The position numbers were made by a program, and so were the translations under genes. Positions 1-4,733 of a stretch of DNA of 12,228 nt are shown here, piece after piece (positions within the stretch are counted from its first letter, which is position 1; each line of letters begins with the position of its first letter). The notes beneath the pieces were generated by a model. It worked only from the letters and a program-made list of their open reading frames with translations, was not told where the DNA came from and did no database searches. The stretch comes from Actinomycetota bacterium (GTDB lineage: Bacteria; Actinomycetota; Actinomycetes; Actinomycetales; Cellulomonadaceae), in contig JAHIJU010000016.1 in the NCBI GenBank assembly GCA_018898235.1, positions 1-12,228 of the forward strand, in the 5' to 3' direction.

Positions 1-203
1 GAACCGATCGACACGCTCATCGCGGCGAACTCGGACTCCACGTTGATGTACTCGCAGCTGCCCAGGTCACCGGTGCGCGCCGCGCGGGCCAGCGCCTCGA
101 CGATGTGGGTCTGCGGGGAGATCGGGTACGCGCACACCACGTCGGGCCGGCAGCGGGCCACGGTACGGGCCACAGCCTGTGAACCCTCGAGCACCTCACG
201 CAC
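1..203 (-). CDS. porA: 2-oxoacid:ferredoxin oxidoreductase alpha subunit, N-terminal part (partial)
   Basis: Only the first 67 codons are in the window; the gene continues past the left edge. The peptide carries AYPISPQTHIVEAL (about residues 25-38) and YINVESEFAAMS (about 52-63), both typical of the N-terminal domain of the alpha subunit of pyruvate:ferredoxin oxidoreductase and its relatives. The enzyme family oxidatively decarboxylates a 2-oxoacid to acyl-CoA with ferredoxin or flavodoxin as acceptor, or runs in reverse. I chose the GTG at 203 because AGGAGG lies 9 nt upstream and the reading frame overlaps the porG stop by 8 nt, indicating translational coupling. The order is gamma then alpha with no delta (ferredoxin) gene between them; beta would be expected beyond the edge. 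Substrate (pyruvate versus 2-oxoglutarate or others) cannot be decided from this fragment. Confidence 0.88.
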   Translation of the reverse strand, partial: MREVLEGSQAVARTVARCRPDVVCAYPISPQTHIVEALARAARTGDLGSCEYINVESEFAAMSVSIG

Positions 204-792
204 GGGACGCCACCTCCTGGGGGGCCAGCTCAGCCACCTGCGCCGCCACGAAGGCGAACGCCTGGGCGGCCGCGGCCGCGTTCTGCTCGCCCAGCGCACC
301 GGGGTACCGGCGGCGGAACACCTGCTGCACCGAGTCCAGCGTCACGATGCCGGTCGCGGCGGCGTAGGCGCCGAGCATGGCCGCGGACGGTTTCGGCTTG
401 CCGAGGGCCTCCATCGCGAAGCGCAGCGCGGGCACCGTCAGGACGCGGGCACCATCGGCCGCCGGGCCGGCCTCGTCGTGCACCTCGGCCGCGGGATGCT
501 CGGTCGCCACGATCACGGTGCCGCCTGGCGCCAGGCCGACGAACGGGTCCTCGGACACCAGCAGGGTCGGGTCCTGCACGAGGACGACGTCCGGGGCGAG
601 AACCGGTTCGCGGGTGCGGATCGGCCGTTCGTCGAACCGGCAGTACGCCACCACCGGCGCACCCGTCCGCTCGGACCCGAAGGACGGGATCGCCTGCGCC
701 TCGTGCCCTGCCAGGAAACCGGCTCTGGCCAGCATCTCTGCTGCAGTGACCACCCCCTGGCCGCCTCGGCCGTGGATCCTCACCTGATGCAT
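196..792 (-). CDS. porG: 2-oxoacid:ferredoxin oxidoreductase gamma subunit
   Basis: This is a 198-residue protein, normal for the stand-alone gamma subunit. It opens with the family hallmark RIHGRGGQGVVTAAEMLA (residues 5-22), followed by IPSFGSERTGAPVVAY and APDVVLVQDPTLL. In the family this subunit forms part of the cytoplasmic heterotetrameric or heterotrimeric oxidoreductase and contributes to the CoA-binding side of the complex. The frame stays open to an ATG at 810, but I prefer the ATG at 792: it sits directly before the conserved strand and has a GGTGGG ribosome-binding sequence 6-11 nt upstream, whereas the upstream ATG has none. It overlaps porA by 8 nt and is apparently the first gene of the operon. 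The upstream region holds a -10-like hexamer and two DosR-like boxes (separate entries), so hypoxic control is a testable inference. Confidence 0.9.
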   Translation of the reverse strand: MHQVRIHGRGGQGVVTAAEMLARAGFLAGHEAQAIPSFGSERTGAPVVAYCRFDERPIRTREPVLAPDVVLVQDPTLLVSEDPFVGLAPGGTVIVATEHPAAEVHDEAGPAADGARVLTVPALRFAMEALGKPKPSAAMLGAYAAATGIVTLDSVQQVFRRRYPGALGEQNAAAAAQAFAFVAAQVAELAPQEVASRA

Positions 793-848
793 CCGTCCAC
801 CCACCCTCATTGGTGTGCTGCCGGGGGCCCGAGGGCCTCGCTGCGTTG

Positions 849-854
849 ACGCTA
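849..854 (-). promoter_or_regulatory. Candidate -10 element of the por operon
   Basis: On the minus strand this reads TAGCGT, fitting the actinobacterial TAnnnT pattern. It would place the transcription start near 842 and give a leader of about 50 nt ahead of porG. No good -35 hexamer is visible at the proper distance, as expected for an activator-dependent promoter. The assignment is from pattern and spacing only. Confidence 0.45.
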
Positions 855-878
855 CGCCGGTCCCCGAGCGTGGCCGTC

Positions 879-892
879 AGGGCTTTCGTCCT
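879..892. promoter_or_regulatory. DosR/DevR-like box, promoter-proximal
   Basis: AGGGCTTTCGTCCT is a near-perfect inverted repeat (AGG.C / G.CCT) and matches the core of the mycobacterial DosR consensus GGGACTTTAGTCCC at 10 of 14 positions. Its centre lies about 43 bp upstream of the predicted por transcription start, which is the usual place for a DosR site abutting the -35 region. Function is inferred. Confidence 0.5.
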
Positions 893-902
893 ACGTTCTG
901 AC

Positions 903-916
903 CGGACATTGGTCCC
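903..916. promoter_or_regulatory. DosR/DevR-like box, promoter-distal
   Basis: CGGACATTGGTCCC matches the core GGGACTTTAGTCCC at 11 of 14 positions. It is centred 24 bp from the proximal box, so the two sites lie roughly on the same helix face, and about 67 bp upstream of the predicted por start. It could also serve the divergent gene at 1007. Function is inferred. Confidence 0.5.
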
Positions 917-994
917 ATGACTCGTCACTCAAGTCGCCCGCGCCGCCGCGCAACCTGCAGGCGCACCGTCCCCCCGGGCGCCAGCCCGGACACC

Positions 995-1000
995 TACAGT
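995..1000 (+). promoter_or_regulatory. -10 element of the leaderless gene at 1007
   Basis: TACAGT ends 6 nt before the ATG at 1007, so transcription probably starts at or next to the A of the start codon. No Shine-Dalgarno sequence is present, in agreement with a leaderless message. Confidence 0.5.
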
Positions 1001-1006
1001 TGCGCC

Positions 1007-1276
1007 ATGACCACGCTTCGACTGCCGGAGCAGCTCCTGCGCGAGGTCGAGGAGATCGCCGGCGCCGGCGAGGAGAACCTCAGCCGGTTCATCGAGACCG
1101 CCCTGCGCGAGACCGTGGCGCGTCGACGGTCACGGGACGTGGAGCCCGCACCCCTCCAGGTCGCCCCCGTGGGTTCGGGCGAGGTCCTTCCCGCCGTGGA
1201 CCTGTCGCGCTGGGCCCAGTTCCTCGAGTCGGAGGCAGCGGTGCCGCGCCACCGCCACCTGCACCTGTCGGCCTGA
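1007..1276 (+). CDS. Ribbon-helix-helix (CopG/VapB-like) DNA-binding protein
   Basis: This is an 89-residue protein. Residues 2-7 (TTLRLP) form the expected DNA-contacting beta strand, followed by helix A (about 8-19), a turn with GAGEEN and helix B with LSRFIETALRETVARRR (about 25-41), the layout of a ribbon-helix-helix dimer as found in CopG, Arc and VapB-type antitoxins. The tail (about 45-89) is proline- and alanine-rich, then has LPAVDLSRWAQFLESEA, which could be a partner-binding segment. No PIN-domain or other toxin gene sits beside it: the next gene, 10 bp away and convergent, is gluconokinase. It may therefore be a stand-alone repressor or an orphan antitoxin. The start was chosen for the RHH strand and the leaderless -10. 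A frame extension back to 917 is open but lacks features of a coding start. Confidence 0.75.
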   Translation: MTTLRLPEQLLREVEEIAGAGEENLSRFIETALRETVARRRSRDVEPAPLQVAPVGSGEVLPAVDLSRWAQFLESEAAVPRHRHLHLSA

Positions 1277-1286
1277 CGGCCCCGGG

Positions 1287-1820
1287 TCAGGGTCGGGCCG
1301 GGTCGGCCCGCAGCGCTCGAAGGACAGCCTCGACCACCTGCTCCGGGTCTCCCTCGGCTGTGACCGCCACCCCGTCCTCGTCGTGCTCCAGCTGCTCGAG
1401 CGTCACGAGCTGGCTGGGCAGCAGCGTCGGCGGCATGAAGTGATCGCTGCGGGCCGCCACCCGCGCCGCGAGGATCCCGGGCTCGACGACCAGGTGCACG
1501 AACCGCACCCGGCCGCCGGCGGCCGCCAGCACGTCACGGTAGGGACGACGCAGCGCGGAGCAGGTCAGCACGCCGGACAGCCCGGCCGCCTCCTGCACAC
1601 CGATCCACCGGGCGAGCGCCGCGAGCCACGGGGCACGATCGGCGTCGGTCAGCGCGCGACCCGCCGCCATCGTCGCGACGTTCGCCGCCGGGTGGAAGTC
1701 GTCGCCCTCGGCGAACGGGCGCCCGAGGCGTTCGGCCAACAGCCTGGCGACCGTGCTCTTGCCGGAGCCCGACACGCCCATCACCACGAGGTGCTCCACC
1801 GTCTCACCGTCCCTCGCCAT
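1287..1820 (-). CDS. gntK: Gluconokinase (thermoresistant GntK type)
   Basis: This 177-residue P-loop kinase phosphorylates D-gluconate to 6-phosphogluconate with ATP, feeding the pentose phosphate pathway. The sequence shows Walker A GVSGSGKS (15-22), EGDDFHP (38-44) with the acidic substrate-site residues, LTDADRAPWL (57-66), CSALRRPYRD (87-96), RSDHFMP (124-130) and LLPSQLVTLEQLE (133-145). All are hallmarks of the family and the length is normal. I set the start at the ATG at 1820, 14 residues before the P-loop. The frame stays open to 1889, but that extension is only a 5-residue repeat coming from a tandem repeat in the DNA. GACAAT lies 6 nt upstream and no Shine-Dalgarno is seen, so the gene is probably leaderless. 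No gluconate permease or GntR regulator is next to it. Confidence 0.93.
   Translation of the reverse strand: MARDGETVEHLVVMGVSGSGKSTVARLLAERLGRPFAEGDDFHPAANVATMAAGRALTDADRAPWLAALARWIGVQEAAGLSGVLTCSALRRPYRDVLAAAGGRVRFVHLVVEPGILAARVAARSDHFMPPTLLPSQLVTLEQLEHDEDGVAVTAEGDPEQVVEAVLRALRADPARP
1294..1310. terminator. Short perfect hairpin at a convergent gene end
   Basis: CGGGCCG-GGT-CGGCCCG is a 7-bp all-GC stem with a 3-nt loop. It lies 17 nt past the stop of the ribbon-helix-helix gene and within the last codons of gluconokinase. It has no following T-run. It may stop transcription from the left; this is inferred from position and structure only. Confidence 0.35.
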
Positions 1821-1826
1821 CGGGCC

Positions 1827-1832
1827 ATTGTC
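1827..1832 (-). promoter_or_regulatory. -10 element of leaderless gntK
   Basis: GACAAT on the minus strand ends 6 nt before the gntK ATG. The same GACAAT hexamer, followed by GGC, precedes hrpA, and TTCAATGG precedes the nrdI-like gene, which supports a real promoter element. Confidence 0.45.
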
Positions 1833-1876
1833 CCCGACACGGCTGTGCCCGACACCGCTGTCGCCGACACCGGCAG
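1832..1876. repeat. 15-bp tandem repeat, about three degenerate copies, in the divergent gntK promoter region
   Basis: CGACAC recurs at 1835, 1850 and 1865, exactly 15 bp apart, with GCTGT-like sequence between the copies. The array abuts the gntK -10 element and lies between it and the divergent gene at 1934. It may be an array of regulator half-sites or merely replication slippage; nothing in the sequence decides between them. Confidence 0.6.
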
Positions 1877-1899
1877 GTTCGCGCAACACGGCTCACGGC

Positions 1900-1905
1900 T
1901 AGGCT
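1900..1905 (+). promoter_or_regulatory. -10 element of the gene at 1934
   Basis: TAGGCT fits TAnnnT and predicts a start near 1912. A short leader follows with GAAGGGGG as ribosome-binding site ahead of the GTG at 1934. The arrangement closely resembles that before the gene at 4734. Confidence 0.5.
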
Positions 1906-1933
1906 CGACCCACGCAGACGAAGGGGGTGCCAG

Positions 1934-2680
1934 GTGCCCGAGTACTCGATCGGCGACGCCCTCGACGGCTATGTGCTCACCGCACGCGGCTGGGTGAGCG
2001 CACTCGACCTGGATCCCAGCCCGTACCGGCCGGGCGACGTCGTCAACGGCTACATGCTGGGCAGCGACCTGGACTGGCAGCCGTTGCGCAACCCCGCCGC
2101 CGCGCCCTACCGCACCGGCGACGTGGTCGACGGTTACACGCTGACCCCGGCAGGGGACTGGCGGCCACTCGGCGAGGTCAGCCGCCACGCGGACGGGTCG
2201 ACGGCCGGCCGTGCCGGGGTCGGCGGACCGGCGAGAGCCGTCCGGGCGACCGCCGCGGCTGCGGCCGCGGCGAGTGCTGCGAGCAGCGGGCCCAACGCCT
2301 CGGCCGCCCAGCGGACCCAGGCCCGCGCGGCGCAGGCCGCCGCCGTCACCGCCGCCCAACGGACCGCCACAGCGACGCGGCGGACGGCCGCCGGCCCCCG
2401 CGCGCAGACAGCACCGGCTACTCCCCGGCCCACGGCCGCGAGGTCGACCGCGGCTGCCGCCGGGCAACCGGGCCAACCGGCCGTGACCTACCGCATCGGC
2501 GACAAGGTGAACGGCTACGTGCTCACCCCATCCGGATGGGTCCCGCTCTCCGGCCCCACGCGCCGGGGCCCCGCGGGATCCCCGCGGGCCGCCAAGAAGA
2601 GCGGATCAGCCATCATCCCCGTGCTGTTCTTCGTCGGGCTGGTGCTGTTCAACATCCTGCGTTCCTGCACAGGTGCCTGA
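1934..2680 (+). CDS. Tail-anchored protein with four G-Y-x-L/W repeats
   Basis: This 248-residue protein was not assigned to a named family. Four copies of a roughly 20-residue unit, Y-x-x-G-D-x-(L/V)-(D/N)-G-Y-x-L-x(3-5)-W-x-(P/S)-L, lie at about 4-24, 31-51, 59-79 and 186-205. Copies three and four are separated by a low-complexity linker rich in Ala, Thr and Arg (about 85-184). The C terminus has a basic stretch (RAAKK, 218-222) and one hydrophobic helix, SAIIPVLFFVGLVLFNIL (225-242), with only six residues after it. This is the layout of a C-terminally anchored membrane protein with its repeats in the cytoplasm. The GTG start has a GAAGGGGG site 7 nt upstream. The repeat looks like a small beta-type module, but the ligand and role are unknown. 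No obvious partner is next to it. Confidence 0.75.
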   Translation: MPEYSIGDALDGYVLTARGWVSALDLDPSPYRPGDVVNGYMLGSDLDWQPLRNPAAAPYRTGDVVDGYTLTPAGDWRPLGEVSRHADGSTAGRAGVGGPARAVRATAAAAAAASAASSGPNASAAQRTQARAAQAAAVTAAQRTATATRRTAAGPRAQTAPATPRPTAARSTAAAAGQPGQPAVTYRIGDKVNGYVLTPSGWVPLSGPTRRGPAGSPRAAKKSGSAIIPVLFFVGLVLFNILRSCTGA

Positions 2681-2735
2681 GCGGGACGCCCTCGACGCGC
2701 CGGACGGGCGGGCGACGGACGTCGGTACGACGCGG

Positions 2736-2741
2736 TTCAAT
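2736..2741 (+). promoter_or_regulatory. -10 element of the leaderless nrdI-like gene
   Basis: TTCAAT ends 6 nt before the ATG at 2748, and no Shine-Dalgarno sequence is present. The downstream bases GG are shared with the gntK and hrpA promoters. Confidence 0.45.
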
Positions 2742-2747
2742 GGACCG

Positions 2748-3179
2748 ATGCGGATCACGCCGGTCTACTACTACTCGTCCGCCTCGGGCCTGGTGCGGAC
2801 CTTCGCCGAGCGGCTCGGCCGACCGGTCTACAACCTGGCCGAACGCGAGCACCGCCGCTCCGAGGTCGACGGGCCGTGGGTGCTGCTCACCCCGTCGTAC
2901 AAGACCGGCAACGACCGCAACGACACCATCCCCGAGGCCGTGCGCCGGTTCCTGCGCTCGGCCCACAACCGGCGCGAGCTGGTCGCCGTGATGGGCTCGG
3001 GCAACCGGAACTTCGGCCGGCACTACCAGATGGCGGCCCGCGAGATCGCCCGCCGGTCCGGCCGGCCCATGCTGTTCGAGTTCGAGCTCGCCGGGACGCC
3101 GTGGGACGTCGAGGAGTGCCAGCACCTGCTCGCCGAGCTCGACGAGGCCCTCGCCGCGCGCCACGCCGGCGTCGCCTGA
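2748..3179 (+). CDS. NrdI-like flavodoxin-fold protein (divergent)
   Basis: This 143-residue protein has the NrdI layout: an N-terminal strand and FMN phosphate loop YYYSSASGL (7-15), a 50s loop TPSYKTGND (48-56), then IPEAVRRFLRSAHNRREL, the highly characteristic VMGSGNRNFGRHY (81-93) and FELAGTPWDVE (112-122). NrdI is the FMN protein that delivers the oxidant for assembling the dimanganese cofactor of class Ib ribonucleotide reductase subunit NrdF. Two loops differ from the usual pattern as I know it: the N-T pair normally after the S-x-S of the phosphate loop is L-V here, and the glycine-rich YGGG of the 50s loop is YKTG. No nrdE, nrdF or nrdH is adjacent. The ATG at 2748 was chosen because the conserved strand begins there and TTCAAT lies 6 nt upstream. 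It could be a true NrdI or a paralogue with another electron-transfer role. Confidence 0.8.
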   Translation: MRITPVYYYSSASGLVRTFAERLGRPVYNLAEREHRRSEVDGPWVLLTPSYKTGNDRNDTIPEAVRRFLRSAHNRRELVAVMGSGNRNFGRHYQMAAREIARRSGRPMLFEFELAGTPWDVEECQHLLAELDEALAARHAGVA

Positions 3180-3223
3180 TCCGGGCCGGGAACAGGTCCG
3201 AGCCACGCGAGGTTGGGCCAGGC

Positions 3224-3649
3224 ATGAGTGAGCCACAGCTGTTCGGCGACGAGCAGGTCGCCGCGTTCGAGGCCTCGGGCGGTGCCGCGGCCAACACCCT
3301 GCGCGGGGTGCCGATCATCGTCCTCACGACGACCGGCGCCCGGTCGGGGGCGGTACGCAAGGTCGCGCTGATGCGGGTGGAGCACGACGGGCGGTACGCC
3401 GTGGTCGCCTCACGCGGCGGCGCACCCGAGCACCCCGCGTGGTACCACAACCTGGTCACCCACCCGCAGGTGCAGCTGCAGGACGGTGCCGACCGGCGCG
3501 ACTACATCGCCCGCGAGCTCTCCGGTGCGGAGCGGGACGAGTGGTGGAGCCGCTCGGTCGCCGTGTGGCCGGACTACGCGAGCTACCAGACCAAGACGAC
3601 GCGGATCATCCCGGTCCTCGTGCTCGAACCGGTCGCCGATCGAGGCTGA
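3224..3649 (+). CDS. F420-dependent nitroreductase/quinone reductase, Ddn family
   Basis: This 141-residue protein matches the deazaflavin (F420)-dependent Ddn family in order and length: a TTTGARSGAVRKVALM block (35-50), then YAVVASRGGAPEHPAWYHNL (58-77), NPxV-like THPQVQLQ (79-86), and a C-terminal KTTRIIPVLVLEP (124-136). The SGxxRK and ASxGG...P.WYHNL segments form the F420 phosphate and isoalloxazine pocket in this split-barrel fold. Members reduce quinones, nitro compounds or other acceptors using F420H2; the natural substrate here is unknown. The ATG has GAGG 11 nt upstream. It follows the nrdI-like gene by 44 bp and may be cotranscribed with it, pairing two flavin/deazaflavin redox proteins. 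The last codons and stop form the first copy of an 18-bp tandem triplication. Confidence 0.88.
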   Translation: MSEPQLFGDEQVAAFEASGGAAANTLRGVPIIVLTTTGARSGAVRKVALMRVEHDGRYAVVASRGGAPEHPAWYHNLVTHPQVQLQDGADRRDYIARELSGAERDEWWSRSVAVWPDYASYQTKTTRIIPVLVLEPVADRG

Positions 3650-3685
3650 GTCACCGATAGGGGCTGGGTCACCGATAGGGGCTGA
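3632..3685. repeat. 18-bp tandem triplication covering the Ddn-family stop codon
   Basis: Three head-to-tail 18-bp units occupy 3632-3649, 3650-3667 and 3668-3685. Units two and three are identical except for the last base (GTCACCGATAGGGGCTGg/a). Unit one, the true gene end, differs from unit two at four positions. Each unit is in frame and would encode V-(A/T)-D-R-G followed by stop or Trp, so it is a duplicated gene terminus. Confidence 0.9.
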
Positions 3686-3871
3686 GCGGGCCGGTCAGGC
3701 CCGCCTCGGGGCCGCCGGGCCACGCTCGTCACCGGTGGTCGGGGTGACGGCGTCGGGTGGCGAGGTCCGACGTCGGCCCCGGACCTCCGCGAACCGTCCC
3801 CCGGGCATCCAGCGGCGACACGCTCCCTCGCGCTGCCCGCGCGGGGCCGAGCGTGACGGCAGACTGCCGCG
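3650..3871. other. Intergenic stretch between the Ddn-family and HNH genes
   Basis: This 222-bp gap holds two extra copies of the 18-bp repeat at its left end and an 8-bp-stem inverted repeat at 3762-3787. A weak -10-like CAGACT at 3860-3865 lies 6 nt before the GTG of the HNH gene. I see no coding sequence with recognisable features in it. Confidence 0.6.
3762..3787. terminator. Inverted repeat between the Ddn-family gene and the HNH gene
   Basis: GAGGTCCG at 3762-3769 pairs perfectly with CGGACCTC at 3780-3787 across a 10-nt loop. No T-run follows. The position, about 110 bp after one gene and 85 bp before the next on the same strand, suits a terminator. It could also be an operator. Confidence 0.35.
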
Positions 3872-4630
3872 GTGCCCCCACACTCCGCCCCGCGACCGAC
3901 GCCAGTCCGGACAGGGCTGGGCCGGACAGGGCTGGGCCGGACGGGACCGGGCCGGACAGGCAAGCGGCGGATCTGGCCGTGGGTGCTCGTCGTGCTGGTC
4001 TGTGCCGGGCTGGGCCTCGGCGCGCCTCAGTGGGCCGCGGCCCGCGGCGCCGCGCAGTTCCCGGTCCAAGCAGCCGACCTGGCAGCGGGTCGCCAGGCCC
4101 TGACCACGTTGCAGGTCCGCGACCGGGACCCGCTCGACGGCTACAGCCGGGACCGGTTCGGCACGGCGTGGGCGGATGTCGACCGGAACGGGTGCGACAC
4201 CCGCAACGACGTCCTGGCCCGTGACCTGACCGAGGTGGTGGTCGACGACGACGGCTGCCGCGTGCTGACCGGCACGCTCGACGACCCGTACACGGGTGAG
4301 CAGATCGACTTCGTGCGGGGTGAGCACTCGGCCGATGTGCAGATCGACCACGTCGTCGCGCTGGCCGAGGCCTGGCGCACGGGGGCGGCGAGCTGGGACG
4401 CGGCCCGTCGGCTCGCCCTGGCCAACGATCCGGCGAACCTGCTCGCGGTGCAGGGCGCCGCCAACCAGGCCAAGGGTGCCGGCGATGCGTCGGAGTGGCT
4501 GCCGAGCTCGGGCTACCGGTGCGCCTACGTGCTCGAGCAGATCCGGGTCAAGGCCGCGTACTCCCTGTGGGTCACCGCGCAGGAGCAGGCCGCGATGGGC
4601 CGGGTGCTGAGCGGCTGCCGTACCGCGTAG
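3872..4630 (+). CDS. Secreted or membrane-anchored HNH endonuclease family protein (DUF1524-like)
   Basis: This is a 252-residue protein. An N-terminal low-complexity head (about 13-31) made of RTGLG repeats is followed by KRR and a hydrophobic segment WPWVLVVLVCAGLGLGA (35-51), so the protein is exported or anchored. The mature part matches the actinobacterial secreted HNH family: YSRDRFGTAWADVDRNGCDTRN (91-112), TLDDPYTGEQIDFVRG (135-150), the catalytic-type VQIDHVVALAEAW (156-168), then LANDPANLLAVQGAANQAKG (183-202) and DASEWLP (205-211). His160 with Asn189, Asn198 and Lys201 are the likely beta-beta-alpha metal-site residues. Four cysteines (108, 129, 217, 249) suit extracellular disulfides. 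It probably cleaves nucleic acid outside the membrane; the target is unknown. The start is uncertain: the GTG at 3872 has no ribosome-binding site, only a weak -10-like CAGACT 6 nt upstream. Confidence 0.85.
   Translation: MPPHSAPRPTPVRTGLGRTGLGRTGPGRTGKRRIWPWVLVVLVCAGLGLGAPQWAAARGAAQFPVQAADLAAGRQALTTLQVRDRDPLDGYSRDRFGTAWADVDRNGCDTRNDVLARDLTEVVVDDDGCRVLTGTLDDPYTGEQIDFVRGEHSADVQIDHVVALAEAWRTGAASWDAARRLALANDPANLLAVQGAANQAKGAGDASEWLPSSGYRCAYVLEQIRVKAAYSLWVTAQEQAAMGRVLSGCRTA
3908..3957 (+). repeat. 15-bp tandem repeat in the N-terminal coding part of the HNH gene
   Basis: Units begin at 3908, 3923, 3938 and 3953 (last partial). The first two are identical (CGGACAGGGCTGGGC); the third has three changes. 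They encode the repeated R-T-G-(L/P)-G pentapeptide ahead of the hydrophobic segment. Because the unit is 15 bp, changes in copy number would keep the reading frame. Confidence 0.85.
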
Positions 4631-4697
4631 AGCCGCCGCCGCACCGCGAGGAGCACGCACCTGCTGCTGCCCTGTGGTGCGCGGCCCGGCGCCGCCC

Positions 4698-4703
4698 TAG
4701 CCT
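4698..4703 (+). promoter_or_regulatory. -10 element of the gene at 4734
   Basis: TAGCCT fits TAnnnT. It is followed by GGAC and, 12 nt later, AGACGAAGGG, which is the ribosome-binding region. The same order (CTAGnCT, GAC, AGACGAAGGG, CCAG, start) is found before the gene at 1934. Confidence 0.5.
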
Positions 4704-4733
4704 GGACGCACCCTGAGACGAAGGGCACCAGCG

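Larger units (their letters stand above)
793..1006. other. Divergent regulatory region between porG and the RHH gene
   Basis: This 214-bp gap contains the por leader with its GGTGGG ribosome-binding site, a minus-strand TAGCGT -10 at 849-854, two DosR-like boxes at 879-892 and 903-916, and the plus-strand TACAGT -10 at 995-1000. I see no convincing small ORF. Confidence 0.6.

Noticed and set aside
1821..1889. N-terminal extension of gluconokinase to the ATG at 1889
   Set aside because: The added residues are a translated 15-bp DNA repeat with no family counterpart, and a -10 element lies just before the ATG at 1820.
3632..3685. CRISPR array
   Set aside because: The repeats are contiguous 18-bp units with no spacers, and no cas genes are present.
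3767..3776. Palindrome CCGACGTCGG as an operator
   Set aside because: Ten-base GC palindromes are frequent in such DNA, and it overlaps the left stem and loop of the inverted repeat at 3762-3787, which explains the region as well.
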